Assembly: GCA_020186115.1 (NCBI GenBank)
Contig: WSYJ01000186.1
Coordinates: forward strand, 558,001-622,000
DNA: 64,000 bases
Source: Histomonas meleagridis
Lineage: Eukaryota; Parabasalia; Tritrichomonadida; Dientamoebidae
Direction: 5' to 3'
The position numbers and the translations under genes were made by a program. Every line of letters starts with the position of its first letter. Position 1 is the stretch's first letter. Positions 48,017 through 60,100 of the stretch are shown piece after piece. Under the pieces are notes generated by a model. The model was not told the DNA's origin. It made no database searches and was given only the letters and a program-made list of their open reading frames with translations.

Positions 48017-51000
48017 ATGTTTTTGTTTTCTGGAAACAATATTTTCACAAATAAATCCATAGTTAGCGATTTCAAGAAGCTGGTTGATTCTTTAAAAGAA
48101 GCCGAAGATCCAGCACAATGCATTGAATTTTACAATTCCAATTTTTTAGATAAAAATCCAGAAAAGCTAAAAAACGAGAATTTTGTTACCTCTGTTTTAC
48201 GTTTGATCCGTCATGTATGTTATAATTTTGATCAAATTTCACAAAATAATGAATATTTGACGTCGACTTTAAATTTCCTTAACTCTTCATTATTTTGGTG
48301 TGAGCTTGACCAGGCCACTAGTGTTCAACTGGCTACAATGTTTATAAAAGTTATTTCAATTACAAATAGTAATAATGCAGAATGGATTCCTCAAATTGCG
48401 CAATTAATCCTTAGCAAAGAATCAGTACTTGATTTTCTTTTTGAAGGAAACATGCTTTTAATTATTTGGAAGAAATGTTTTATTGAGTTAACAAATGAAC
48501 ATATAAGAAATCAAATTATTTCTATTTCCTCATTATATACATTTAAGACCTTAAAAAAAGTGGAATTATTTCTTAAAACCTTCAAAAAAGATCTTTTTGA
48601 TAATCAAATAAATGAAAGCAATGCATTTTATTCATTCACATTTCATGGCTATGTCATCCGTAAACTTAAAACAGGTAATTATCTCACACAAATCTTACCC
48701 AAAATCTTTGAAATTTCGAAGAAATTAACTGATTTCAGTTTCTTCGAAATGTACATTTCATCATCAGACGAATTAATATGGATTATAATGAACGAATTTC
48801 TACAAAACGAATTTCCCATTGACTCTTTGAAAACGTTAATAATTGCAATCGAAAAGTCACATGTTACGCCACCCGAAACATTTTCATATAAACCATTTAT
48901 AACTAAAGCGATGAACATCGACTTTGATACGCAAAAAATGATTTTAACATTTTGCATAAAATGTAATTATGAAACGAAGAAAGAATTCATATTAAATTCG
49001 ATGCCGATTTATGAGAAAGAAATTTCTTCATTAAATCTGAAAATTATTTTAGAGACAATTGAAACAAATGAATTTATAAATTATTTTATTTTTGATCGAA
49101 CTATTGAAGAAATTACAAATTGTATTAATTTTGATAATGAATTTGTTTATATTATTTTATTGATAATATTTAATTATAAAAATATTAATTCCGAATTAAT
49201 ACAAAAGATATTAAAAACATTTTGTAACTGGTCAAATGAAGGATTAAACAAAACTGATTTTGAGAAATTAATGAAACCATTTTTAACCAAATATTCACCT
49301 ATAGATTATATGAAAGCGTTAATTGAAGAAATTATTAATAAGAAAAATGATAATATAATTGAAGTAACTACAAATATTATAAATCCGAATTTTAATAATA
49401 TCTTTTTTAAGGAAAATGGTTCATTAATATTACCAGAAATAGTAAAATCTATTTCAGGATTAAACTTTTTAGCAGTTCTTTCACCACATAAAGAAATTGA
49501 TGACTTTATACAAAACAATTTTTATACTTCTGAATTATGTAATTATAAAGAACAACAATTAATTAAATTAATGTGTGGTAAAAAACAAGATTCCGAAATC
49601 TGTGGAAGGATAACAATTCCATCATTATTTCAATATCTGAAAACATTTCAACTTTTAACACCTTATGATCAATATATTTGTGGTAAATATTATTCGAAAA
49701 TTTATGAACCTAAAAATGAACAAATTATGCAATTTGGTTGTCGTTATTTAACAGCTAAAGAAGCATTACAAATTAAAGAAGCAGCCGAATTTTTACCGAA
49801 TATTACATCACCAAGTTTTCTTCATTCGAATTTATATCAAATGGATCCAAACATAAAAAATTTAGAATTAACTTTTCCGAAATCTTTTTGTGACTCAATT
49901 TGGTTTATGATTGATACTATATATAATAAATCAACATTTGTTACGTTAAGTAATCATTTAATAGAAATTAATAAAGATTCGGAAATATTATTTGATGATC
50001 AAATATTAATTAAATGTATAAAAAAATGTTGGCATTTATTTACGTTTTTAATTGAAGAAAAAGAACAAAATCAATTTGAATTAATATTATTTTTAGATTC
50101 GAAAAATATTTATAATGGAATTATTAATAAATTCGATAATATAATCATAAGTAGTAATGATGAAACTAAAAATAATATGTTATGGTTTTTATCACCAAAT
50201 ATATTTTCGATTGAACAACCTATAGATAATGAAAAAATTAATTTGTTATATAAAAAAGGAAAACATCAATTTTCGAATAAACAAATTAAAGAAACGAAAT
50301 ATAATAAATTAGTACCTTATCATGGGATATTAAAATATTTAAATATAATTGGAGATAATCATTTTATATTTCAATTATTAATTGATACTAATTCAGAAGA
50401 GAAATGTAATTTCTTGATGAACACATGTTTTAATTTATTTGAATTAAATGTTTTCCCTAAAAAAGCATTTTTTAATTATTTACGATATGTAATTAGAAGA
50501 AAACCTTCTTTATATAATATACAATTTGAAAATATATTATTACATCAATTATCAAAAACATTTTTATTTGATAATACTTCAATTGAAGCGATTTTAGCTG
50601 ATCCTTTAATATTATCTAAAATTAATGTTTCTGATTTATTTATATCAATAATTGATCAAAGTAATATAATGTCATTAAATAATAATTCTTTGTTTTCATC
50701 TATTTTAGATGCTTATTCATATTTCGAAATTAAAAATGATAAAAACATTGAAATATATTTAAAAATTATTGAACAATATATACAAAAGAAACCAAATTTC
50801 TTATTAAAAATTGCTTTAGTTATTACTGCGTTACCATTAAATTTAGATATAATTGAACAAAAACAAAATTCACTTTTAAATATTATATTAAAAGATCAAA
50901 ATCTTTTTATTAAAATCTTTTCATCTGATTATATCTTTAAATTTATGTCACAATTACCATATAAATTATCATTAAAATTTTATGAATATATATCAAAAAT

Positions 51001-54000
51001 TATTATAAATGAACCGAATTATTATAATAATGAATCATTTAATAATTCATCAATAATATTTCAACCATTAACTAAAGAATATTCATTTTGGATAAGTAGT
51101 TTAAGGATTTTAACATTAAACGATTCGGAAGATATTGAAGACTTTTTACATTATAATATAAAGAAAAAAGAAATTTTACCAAAACTTTTAGAATATATAA
51201 CTATATTAATACCTAAAGATTATCAAGAAAATCAAAAGCAATCAATAACATTTCGAGTATTAAATGTAATTTTCTCATTAATCAAAAAAGATAATTTCGA
51301 TTTATTAAATATAATTCCTTCATTACAATTATTATCTACTTTAGGTTATTATGGATATTTACCAACTGTTTATCCATTTGTATTTACTAATAGTCCAATA
51401 AAACAAAATAAAAGAAGAGGTACATTAGATTTAAATGTTAAACAAGTTGATAAACAACAAAATGATGATAATGAATATTTATATATTAAAAAAGTTTTTG
51501 GTGAAACGTTTTATAAAGAAATTAAAAATTATATGAAAAAACGTCAATCGAAACTTAAAGTTAAAATTGATTATAAAAATTATATAACTTCAAATCCTGA
51601 TTTCCCAGAAGATGTTGAACAATTATTTGAATATCCTATTATTGATATTATTATTCATTTATCATCTAAAGCTTTAATTAAAGTTATAGAGAATAAAAAC
51701 ATTAATAATCATTTTATGAAATATTTAATAAATTTAACGATACCTACAGCTGATGTATATTCAGAAATTGGTTATCGAATGCATCAAAAGATTATATTAA
51801 ATATGTTTCATGAAATCGAAAAAATTTCTAATGAATTAATGGTAATATTTTTAGAATTTATAATTCCTCGAATATTAGAAGGTTGGTGGGATAATAATAC
51901 AATTAATTTATTTGAAGTCGTTATAAATCATATACAAATATTTAATCATTTTATTTCGAATTTTATAATTGCTTTATTAATTAGATCAAATATAAATGAA
52001 AAAACAAAAATCATTGAATTAACTTTAAATTTAAATATTTTTGATTCTTTAACGAAAAATGAAAATTTTGTTTCTTCTTTAATTAATTTATCAATAAATA
52101 GTAAAAATTTATCAATTGAAAATGCAAAAATTTTAGGGAATTTAATATGTCAAAAAATAGAATGTCCATCATTAAAAGAAGCACTTGAAAATGATACATT
52201 AAATTATTGGTTACAATGTAATAAGAATTATGAATTAACATTTTTAAGTCATTATCAATCAATAATGTCATTAGCTATGGAGCCATCACAAAAGTTATGT
52301 TTAGAACGTATTAAAAATTCACGAAGATCATATTCTATATTAGTTCGTACAACAACTAAAGAACATTATTTAGAAATTGCTTATTTACGGAAAGCAGTTT
52401 TATTTGATTTCTTTTATCGCTTAAACAAAAGTAATATCAATCAATCAATACCGATTTTAAATTTATATAAAACGCAAAAATTATTAAAATTATGTGAAAA
52501 TCCACCAGATAAATACTCAATAATTTCTACATTAAATCCTTTAGTTACACCTACAAAATTAATACCATTATTATTCCCTTATGAATCAGATTATAAGAAA
52601 TCATCAAAAATCATTTTACCACCAATATCAGAACATGTTATTGATTGTAATTGTATAATACCTTCATTATCACATAAATTCCAAGCACCAAAATGTTTAG
52701 AAGGTTGGAATTTACCACCATTCTTTAATGTAGCTATATTACATTTAATTAAAATTCGTTGTGGTATTAATTCGATTGTTTTTCCATGTGATATCTTAGT
52801 TAGTCATGATGTATTATCATCAGTTGGATTAATTAATGATCAAATGTTATATATATTACTTAATGCTAAATATAAAGATAATGAAATCATTTTATTAAAA
52901 ATGAGTTCAATATCACATTATGCATTTATTGAAAATAGTGTTCATGGAGTATATTGTGATTCATTTTTATTCTTAAATCATATAATATTATCGATACCTA
53001 TTAAAACTATAGGTTTAATTGTTCCACGTTATTATATATTCGATCCTATTTCACTCGATTTATATTTGAAAAATGGGTCACAAATTACAATTCATACTGA
53101 TCCTGAAATACGAAATAAATTAATTAATTTATGTAAAAATATTTCATATAACTTTAATAAAAGAGGTTTATCATTTACATGGTATTTAACAAGGAAACCT
53201 ATCGAATCGATTACAAGATTTTGGTCAAATAAATTAATGTCGAATTATGAATATTTGTTATATTTAAACTTGGTATCAAATCGTTCATTTAATGATTATT
53301 CACAATATCCAGTATTCCCATGGGTAATATCGAATTATTCGAATGATGACATTAATAGTTATCGAGATTTATCTAAACCTATAGGTCAATTAGATCCAAA
53401 ACGAGCCCAAAAATTCGATGAAGTCTTTATCGAATCGAAAGAAAAGTTTTTTTATGGTTCACATTATTCAAATCCTGCATTTGTATTTCATTATATGTTA
53501 CGTATAGAGCCTTATACATTATATAATATTCATATTCATAATGGTTTTGATCATCCTGATCGAACATTTGTCTCGATTGATGAAACTTGGAAATCAATAA
53601 GTTCATTAAATCAATCAGATTTAAAAGAACTAATTCCACAATTTTATATATTTCCTGAAATGTTTACGAACATTAATAAATATCATTTCCCTAATAGAAC
53701 TAATGGTGTCTCAATAGATAATGTAAAATTACCTAATTGGGGTAATACACCAATTAAATTTATTTGGGAAATGAGAAATGCGCTCGAACAAAGTCAGTCA
53801 ATTCAAGAATGGATTGATTTAATATTCGGTTATAAACAAAAAGGAAATGAAGCTTTATTAGCTAAAAATATATTTCATCCATTTACATATGGAAAAAATT
53901 ATAAAGATCCGAAAGATAAAATTGCAGCTAATGATACGATTATTAATTTTGGACAATGTCCAATCCAATTATTTAAGACAAAACATATCCACAGAAATAA

Positions 54001-55162
54001 TGAAGAACATTCAACAATATTAAACAAAAACATAAATATTTGTGAATTAAAACCTGTCGCCAAGAATTCATATGATATTTATATTAATAATGAAATGATT
54101 TATACTGTACCTAAGTCATTATATTATTTTAATAATAATCCACAAAATGTTATTAATATTATTAATAATAAAATTGTCATTTGTGGAATGTCATATTTAA
54201 TCGATGACTTTTATGATTATTCATGTTCTGCACATTCATCAGATAATTTATATTATACAGTCGCTACTCATAATGGTATAATCTCCAACTTTTATATCGA
54301 AAAGGAGTCAATGAAAATTATTTCTAAATCAATTGTACCAAATGTTGACTTTAAAGTTTGTTCAATTTCTTCTCATTTCGGTTTAATATGTGCTGCTACG
54401 AATGATAACATTTATTTGTTTGATATGTCCACAGGTTATTTAATGAAAAAATATAATTTCATGAATACAAAATTAATAGTTTTCGATGAAACTCATAATT
54501 TTATTATCATAGCTAACAAAAATATTGTCGTTGTGTTGTTTACTGATTTACAAAAAATTGCAGAAATATGTTTCGATATTGAAATTACTGCTTTAACTGT
54601 TGGCGATTCAATTTTATGGAATTATAACCCAATGTTTTTAACGGGTCATTCCGACGGTTCAATTAACGTTAATCGGGTGGACGTTAAGGAGGAGACCGTT
54701 AGCACAAAGGAATTCTTTTGTATGGAAAATGATGTGGAAATTACTGCAATGAAAGTTTTCTCGAATAATAAGGCTGTGGTGACTGTGAATAAAGAAGGAA
54801 AGGCTTCATTAGCAGTCGTAGAATTGATACAAAAACATGTTCTGAGAATAGAATCATTTGTAAAATGTTCAAATTGTGAATGCCCATTAGATGGAGAAGT
54901 AACTATCTGCCAAATTTGTGGTTTGCCAGTGTGCCAAAAATGTTTGTATGATGACATTTTGAGAATTTGTTTGAAATGTGAAAAAAATGATTATGCAAAT
55001 TCATGTAATACAAAAAAATTAATATCAAATAAATCTCTTAAAGGACTTATGCAAAGAGATTTTTCGGCTGATACTTCCTTATTATTTGACTCACCAAAGC
55101 CACCACCTAAGGAAAGACATTCATACTCCGACATTCTGGATGGAGTTAGAGAAAAATTCTAA
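48017..55162 (+). CDS. Giant BEACH-WD40 protein with a C-terminal FYVE-like zinc finger
   Basis: 2,381 residues. About 1-1500 is a long helical, armadillo-like region. Near 1560-1700 comes the PH-like domain, then BEACH (about 1735-1965) with FPWVISNY, DLSKPIGQLD, FHYMLRIEPYT and the end IFHPFTYG. WD40 repeats follow (about 2010-2280). A finger of four CxxC pairs starts with CSNC at 2284 and ends near 2322, of the FYVE/RING-like class. BEACH plus WD40 plus FYVE is the plan of ALFY/WDFY3, which links PI3P membranes to autophagy; BEACH proteins generally act in lysosome and vesicle traffic. Ligand binding by this finger is unproven. Codons are extremely AT-rich. Stop is TAAA. Confidence 0.92.
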   Translation: MFLFSGNNIFTNKSIVSDFKKLVDSLKEAEDPAQCIEFYNSNFLDKNPEKLKNENFVTSVLRLIRHVCYNFDQISQNNEYLTSTLNFLNSSLFWCELDQATSVQLATMFIKVISITNSNNAEWIPQIAQLILSKESVLDFLFEGNMLLIIWKKCFIELTNEHIRNQIISISSLYTFKTLKKVELFLKTFKKDLFDNQINESNAFYSFTFHGYVIRKLKTGNYLTQILPKIFEISKKLTDFSFFEMYISSSDELIWIIMNEFLQNEFPIDSLKTLIIAIEKSHVTPPETFSYKPFITKAMNIDFDTQKMILTFCIKCNYETKKEFILNSMPIYEKEISSLNLKIILETIETNEFINYFIFDRTIEEITNCINFDNEFVYIILLIIFNYKNINSELIQKILKTFCNWSNEGLNKTDFEKLMKPFLTKYSPIDYMKALIEEIINKKNDNIIEVTTNIINPNFNNIFFKENGSLILPEIVKSISGLNFLAVLSPHKEIDDFIQNNFYTSELCNYKEQQLIKLMCGKKQDSEICGRITIPSLFQYLKTFQLLTPYDQYICGKYYSKIYEPKNEQIMQFGCRYLTAKEALQIKEAAEFLPNITSPSFLHSNLYQMDPNIKNLELTFPKSFCDSIWFMIDTIYNKSTFVTLSNHLIEINKDSEILFDDQILIKCIKKCWHLFTFLIEEKEQNQFELILFLDSKNIYNGIINKFDNIIISSNDETKNNMLWFLSPNIFSIEQPIDNEKINLLYKKGKHQFSNKQIKETKYNKLVPYHGILKYLNIIGDNHFIFQLLIDTNSEEKCNFLMNTCFNLFELNVFPKKAFFNYLRYVIRRKPSLYNIQFENILLHQLSKTFLFDNTSIEAILADPLILSKINVSDLFISIIDQSNIMSLNNNSLFSSILDAYSYFEIKNDKNIEIYLKIIEQYIQKKPNFLLKIALVITALPLNLDIIEQKQNSLLNIILKDQNLFIKIFSSDYIFKFMSQLPYKLSLKFYEYISKIIINEPNYYNNESFNNSSIIFQPLTKEYSFWISSLRILTLNDSEDIEDFLHYNIKKKEILPKLLEYITILIPKDYQENQKQSITFRVLNVIFSLIKKDNFDLLNIIPSLQLLSTLGYYGYLPTVYPFVFTNSPIKQNKRRGTLDLNVKQVDKQQNDDNEYLYIKKVFGETFYKEIKNYMKKRQSKLKVKIDYKNYITSNPDFPEDVEQLFEYPIIDIIIHLSSKALIKVIENKNINNHFMKYLINLTIPTADVYSEIGYRMHQKIILNMFHEIEKISNELMVIFLEFIIPRILEGWWDNNTINLFEVVINHIQIFNHFISNFIIALLIRSNINEKTKIIELTLNLNIFDSLTKNENFVSSLINLSINSKNLSIENAKILGNLICQKIECPSLKEALENDTLNYWLQCNKNYELTFLSHYQSIMSLAMEPSQKLCLERIKNSRRSYSILVRTTTKEHYLEIAYLRKAVLFDFFYRLNKSNINQSIPILNLYKTQKLLKLCENPPDKYSIISTLNPLVTPTKLIPLLFPYESDYKKSSKIILPPISEHVIDCNCIIPSLSHKFQAPKCLEGWNLPPFFNVAILHLIKIRCGINSIVFPCDILVSHDVLSSVGLINDQMLYILLNAKYKDNEIILLKMSSISHYAFIENSVHGVYCDSFLFLNHIILSIPIKTIGLIVPRYYIFDPISLDLYLKNGSQITIHTDPEIRNKLINLCKNISYNFNKRGLSFTWYLTRKPIESITRFWSNKLMSNYEYLLYLNLVSNRSFNDYSQYPVFPWVISNYSNDDINSYRDLSKPIGQLDPKRAQKFDEVFIESKEKFFYGSHYSNPAFVFHYMLRIEPYTLYNIHIHNGFDHPDRTFVSIDETWKSISSLNQSDLKELIPQFYIFPEMFTNINKYHFPNRTNGVSIDNVKLPNWGNTPIKFIWEMRNALEQSQSIQEWIDLIFGYKQKGNEALLAKNIFHPFTYGKNYKDPKDKIAANDTIINFGQCPIQLFKTKHIHRNNEEHSTILNKNINICELKPVAKNSYDIYINNEMIYTVPKSLYYFNNNPQNVINIINNKIVICGMSYLIDDFYDYSCSAHSSDNLYYTVATHNGIISNFYIEKESMKIISKSIVPNVDFKVCSISSHFGLICAATNDNIYLFDMSTGYLMKKYNFMNTKLIVFDETHNFIIIANKNIVVVLFTDLQKIAEICFDIEITALTVGDSILWNYNPMFLTGHSDGSINVNRVDVKEETVSTKEFFCMENDVEITAMKVFSNNKAVVTVNKEGKASLAVVELIQKHVLRIESFVKCSNCECPLDGEVTICQICGLPVCQKCLYDDILRICLKCEKNDYANSCNTKKLISNKSLKGLMQRDFSADTSLLFDSPKPPPKERHSYSDILDGVREKF

Positions 55163-55458
55163 AGTATGTATGTGCAAAAATTTTTGTTTTTAAAATACAA
55201 ATGTGATTAAAATTGATTTTTATAAAAATTCAATAAATTCATTTGTAACGAAATATTTTTTTAGTTTTTACCTTTTTTTTAATAGCAAATAAAAGATCTT
55301 TTTTTGGAGTTTTGTTCCAAAAAAAAAGTTATTACATGACAATCGTTTTCTCCATCGTTTTGTCATTTGCTTTTCAAATTCGACTTTTTCTAAATACAGT
55401 TTACATGGTATTTGTGTTGTTTACATGAAATAGATTGGACGATTGACCAATACTCAAT
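55163..55458. other. Intergenic between the BEACH and AP-3 mu genes
   Basis: AT-rich with several T and A runs; TCAATA lies just before the AP-3 mu ATG. Nothing else seen. Confidence 0.4.
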
Positions 55459-56622
55459 ATGCTGAAAGCTATATATATAATCAATAAAGAACCGGTTCCT
55501 ATTGTTGCAAAATTACAACGTGGCGATATTGAGTCTGGACTTGCGAATGAAATTTGCGAAATTATCAGTTCAAATCCAAATTTGCCAATCGCCTCTAATC
55601 CTAATCATTCTTTTTGCATCAAACCATCTGGTGAAGTGTTTTTGGCTGCTGTTGTTGATGGTGATGGTCAAGCTCTTTTATATTTGTCCATCTTAGATCA
55701 ACTCGAGGAGTTACTTCATCTTTATGTAGAAAATCCTCTTACAGACTTTGGCGTCAAAGAAAACTTTTCTGTAATATATAGACTTCTTGATATATTTATT
55801 GATTGCGGTTATCCTCTTGTTGATGACTATAATGCAATGCTTCAATTCATTCCAGCAAAAGGAAAGACTGAAAAAGGCCAACCTAATCAAATATATCCAT
55901 GGCGTACTAGTGGATTTACATATAAGAAACAACAAGTTCTTCTTGATGTAACTGAATACGTAGACTATATTGTTTCATCTGCTGGCAAAGTTGATCTTAA
56001 TCAAATTCGTGGTGAAATTCTTGCACACAGTGAAGTTAATGGAAATCCAAAAGTTTCATTCCAATGGAAAAACTCACCATATTTCGAAGATATCGCATTT
56101 CATCGTTGTGTTGATGTAACAAACTTCCAAACAACACATCGTCTTGAAATGATACCTCCACAAGGTGATTGTCTTATTGCACAATATCGTATGCAGCAAC
56201 GCTCGAAGCCGCCAATTGAAATTAAAATTGCATTAGTTCCAATGCATGGTAAAATGGACATAAGATTAACAGTTACTGCTGAAAAAGATTTATTAGAATT
56301 ACAAATTAAATGGGAAATTATTTCACCAGCTGCATCAACATTAACAACGAAAAGTGGAAACATAAACATAACTGGTAATGATGTTACTTGGAATATTGGT
56401 ACATTAAAATCCACGAAAGTCGCAGAATTAGGAGGTGGTATCGAATGTGATGAAGCTTGTAGACAAACTACATTTAGAGTATCATTTAAGATAGATGGAC
56501 AACTTGCAAGTGAATGTGAAATTGGTTCTGTTACATTGGATGGCGCAGAAAAAGGCGCTTTCGCTGGTGCTAAATACAAAACGGTCGCGGGAAGGTACCA
56601 ATTGAGAGCAGGTCTTGCATAA
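55459..56622 (+). CDS. AP3M: AP-3 complex mu subunit
   Basis: 387 residues. The N-terminal longin-like domain (about 1-140) is of the clathrin-adaptor mu type (AIYIINKEPVPIV). The mu homology domain follows from PWRTSGFTYKKQQVLLDVTE (about 155-175) to the C-terminal beta-sandwich ending in AKYKTVAGRYQLR. The PWR start and short overall length fit AP-3 mu better than AP-1/2 mu or delta-COP. AP-3 sorts cargo from endosomes or Golgi to lysosome-related organelles; mu binds YxxPhi signals and dileucine partners. Stop is TAAA. Confidence 0.87.
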   Translation: MLKAIYIINKEPVPIVAKLQRGDIESGLANEICEIISSNPNLPIASNPNHSFCIKPSGEVFLAAVVDGDGQALLYLSILDQLEELLHLYVENPLTDFGVKENFSVIYRLLDIFIDCGYPLVDDYNAMLQFIPAKGKTEKGQPNQIYPWRTSGFTYKKQQVLLDVTEYVDYIVSSAGKVDLNQIRGEILAHSEVNGNPKVSFQWKNSPYFEDIAFHRCVDVTNFQTTHRLEMIPPQGDCLIAQYRMQQRSKPPIEIKIALVPMHGKMDIRLTVTAEKDLLELQIKWEIISPAASTLTTKSGNINITGNDVTWNIGTLKSTKVAELGGGIECDEACRQTTFRVSFKIDGQLASECEIGSVTLDGAEKGAFAGAKYKTVAGRYQLRAGLA

Positions 56623-57154
56623 ACAATTTAAAAATTTTTAAACGTATTTGTGAACTTAACATTTTTTGAGGAAAAATTAAATTGACAAATTTCAAAATTC
56701 GACTTTTTGAATGCGTGTCAGAGAAAAAAATCTTTTTTGGCGCAATGCAACAGAATTCATACAAACATTTAAAACCGAATAAGGATATAATGATATTTAT
56801 ATAATATGTTATAAAAACTTATCTTTTAGTAAAGTTAATTTTGGTAAATTAAGATCAATTAAGTATGTGTAAATATAATTTTATTACATGTAACAACAAA
56901 TAAAACTTTCGTCATTATTTGGATAAAATTGTTTGAACAAAAAAGATGCAGAAGATCTTTAAGAATATAAAAAATATAAATAAAAAACCAAAATAATATC
57001 ATTTGAGATATTCCATTAATAGCATCAAAAATATGTTTCATTAATTATAGCTCTAATTAATATGCCAATAAGATAAAAAGCCAACAAAAATTTTGCAGAA
57101 GAAGACGTTAAATTGTATTTTTGGCAGTTTTTGTAAAAATGTCATATTTTGGCG
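56623..57154. other. Intergenic between the AP-3 mu and deubiquitinase genes
   Basis: AT-rich, no coding region recognised. At its end TCATA (57142-57146) fits the initiator, with its A 11 nt before the ATG. Confidence 0.5.
57142..57146 (+). promoter_or_regulatory. Initiator-like TCATA before the deubiquitinase gene
   Basis: Fits TCA-pyrimidine-T/A and lies at the usual short distance from the ATG at 57155. Confidence 0.4.
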
Positions 57155-60100
57155 ATGAACCCAGAAGACGATTTTGACACATGGTCTGCAATTTTTATTT
57201 CGTCAATTGAGGTTGGTGGTCAATACACCCAACTCCTCCCAGATTGTAAGCGCCTTATGATTAGTGTGCTTAATTCTTCTCATTTAAGTGGGAATTTAGA
57301 GAAAGAAACAGATCGATTTGTTAATAACATAATCCCTGTTGCTGTTCAAAAGTTTCTTGGGTTAGGGCACATTCACCCAAATGAATTAAATGAGGTTTTT
57401 AGATTTTTATTACTTGCTTCTAAATTCATTCCGTGGTGCCATCTAAATGAAAATTACCATACTGCTAATTCTATTTTGGCTATTTTAATTAAAGATAGTC
57501 TTATTTATCAAAAGAATTCCTCATATCAAGTTAACACATATTATGAATTAATTAAGCAAATTGTCAAAAGTAACACGTTTGAGCCTCTTGTGCAACGGTG
57601 CTTAGACACTACAAAGCATAAACTCGAAAACTTTGATTTATTATATGTAATTTATTACACCATATATAATAATCTTGGCTATTTTGAAACCATTGAAACT
57701 AATGCTATTTATGATACTGCTAGTTATTTTATTTTTTATTTGAAATCTGTTGGAGATAAAGTTAGAGAATTTGATATCACAATGATAACCAGAACATTTA
57801 ATGCATTTAATATACTTGTTATACCAAATCAGCCTATAGCAGATCCCATTTTATTTGACCTTATGTCTTATTCCGAATTTCTTATTACAACGTCAGTTTT
57901 AAATTTACAGATAATTGGTGGCCAAACATTAGCGAAGATTTATGAATATCATGCTTATTATGAATTGAAGTTCACAAAATGGGCCAATGAGACTACAATC
58001 GGAGACAAAATTGCCGATCAATATTTACATCCGAAACTTATTGAGGTCATAAAACCGTTTCTTCACAAAATTCTGAAGCCCGATCAAGTTGAATTGTTTT
58101 GGGAGAAAGCTCAAACCGCCCATTCATCAGAGAAGAACACATTGTTATCAATTGTTGCAATGTTATTAGGACAAACAAGCAAAGAGAAAACGTTATCATT
58201 TATTGACAGGATAACCTCAAAAGATCCTATTACACCCCAAATATTTTTATTTATATCTGAAATCATCAAATTTATTGCTAAAAATGAGAAAAAATTAGAT
58301 TTATCAGTTGAATTATCTATACGTCTTATTGAATTAGGTAAAACTCATCAAGATAATGAAGGATTAATACCTGCGATAACAACTATTTCTAAAATATATC
58401 GTATGCCAAAGAAAGAAATCATTGATTATTGTGCTGAAAAACTTGATGATGAAGAAAATCAATCATATTATTTAGAAACATTACGATGTATCCTTAAAAA
58501 TACGTATAATGATGAAGGAGAAAACTTAACGGAGAAATTAATTGAGAAAATACCAAAGAATACGTCGAATTTAGATAACTTTTATAAACTTATGTCGATA
58601 ATATTTGATCGAAATGATCTAATAATAACTACACAAACATTTAATCAATTATTAGAATTTGGTATTGATGATCATTTATGGATATTCCTTAAGAAGATAT
58701 TAGATGAAAAAGGTACATTATCATTAGATCAAGAAACAGAAACTCAAATTTATGAAGTTATCTCTAAAATTGATTATGAAAAGGTAACATTTCCATTTAT
58801 ATATTTTTTACGTATTTTTATATTAGTTGTAAATCTTCGAGAAGGAAAAATCGAAAGTGTTTATAAAGCATTTTATCATAGTAATTATGAACATCGAAAA
58901 GTACCAAAAGATTTTGTTATCACAGTTTTACCATTAACATTTTTTGATATATTTTTTAATCTTTTATCTAATGTTAAATCAAATGATATTTCATTTGAAA
59001 TCACAAAAATTTTATTATCATTATTTACTAAAGTTTATTCAACTTTAACACATAAAAGGAATCAAATATTAGTTAATTATTTCGAAGAAACATTAAAATT
59101 GAATTATGTTTCTCAAGCACGTTCATTAAGATTAATGCAAATGATAATTGATAAAGAATCGAAATTATTTGATTTAGATGATTTAGGTATTAAATTACAT
59201 AAAGAAGATAAATATGATGATGATTTAATGATAAATATTAATATGAAATATAAAAATAAAGAGTATCATATGAAAGCAAGTTTATCATTAACATCATCTG
59301 AATTTAAAGAAAGAGTTGGTACAATATTAGGAATTGATCCAAATTATTTTTATATTTATCATAAAAATTATTGTATACTACAACATAAAAGTTATACATT
59401 AAGTAATTATATTGATAATATTAATGAAACTTTCGAAATAAAAATCGATTCTACAAAAGAAATTAAAAAAGATAAAACTGAATATTTAATAATTCATTTA
59501 ATAGAAAATGATTTTTCAACAGAATTAATTGATTTATTAGAAAATATTAATGAAGATAATTTGTTAGCATTTCAAATATATCAAATATTAAATCGATTAC
59601 CTACAAATAAAAATGTAATTCGTACATTAAAGAATTCCGAAAATTTATTAGAAATGTTTAAAGAAATTAAAAATTCTTATTTATTTGTATATAAATTACA
59701 AATATTAATTAAAGAAAATATAATAATAACTAATGATATATATAAATATCTTTTAAGTTATATGTTAAATAGAAAACCACCATTTAAAGGATTGAAACGA
59801 ATTTTAAATTTAATAATATCACAAATGGATAATTCATTATTAGAAGAAAACATCGAAAATATAGTACCATATTTATTAAAGATTTTATTAAATAAACGAG
59901 TTAGTAAAAATACAATTAAATCATCATCCGATTTATTAAGTTATATAGTTCAAATTAATCCGGAAAAAGTTACAAATGTTATCGAAAATCAAATGGAATT
60001 AATTGAAAAGATAATGGAATCAATTAATAATAAGAACAATGAATTAAATTCATTCACACATTTTATATTATGTTTAGAAAACAAAAAAGAAATATTTGAA

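Noticed and set aside
56100-56579. Minus-strand frame of 159 codons
   Set aside because: Shadow of the AP-3 mu gene.
57139-57180. ATG at 57139 as start of the deubiquitinase
   Set aside because: Its frame stops after 12 codons; the long frame starts at 57155.
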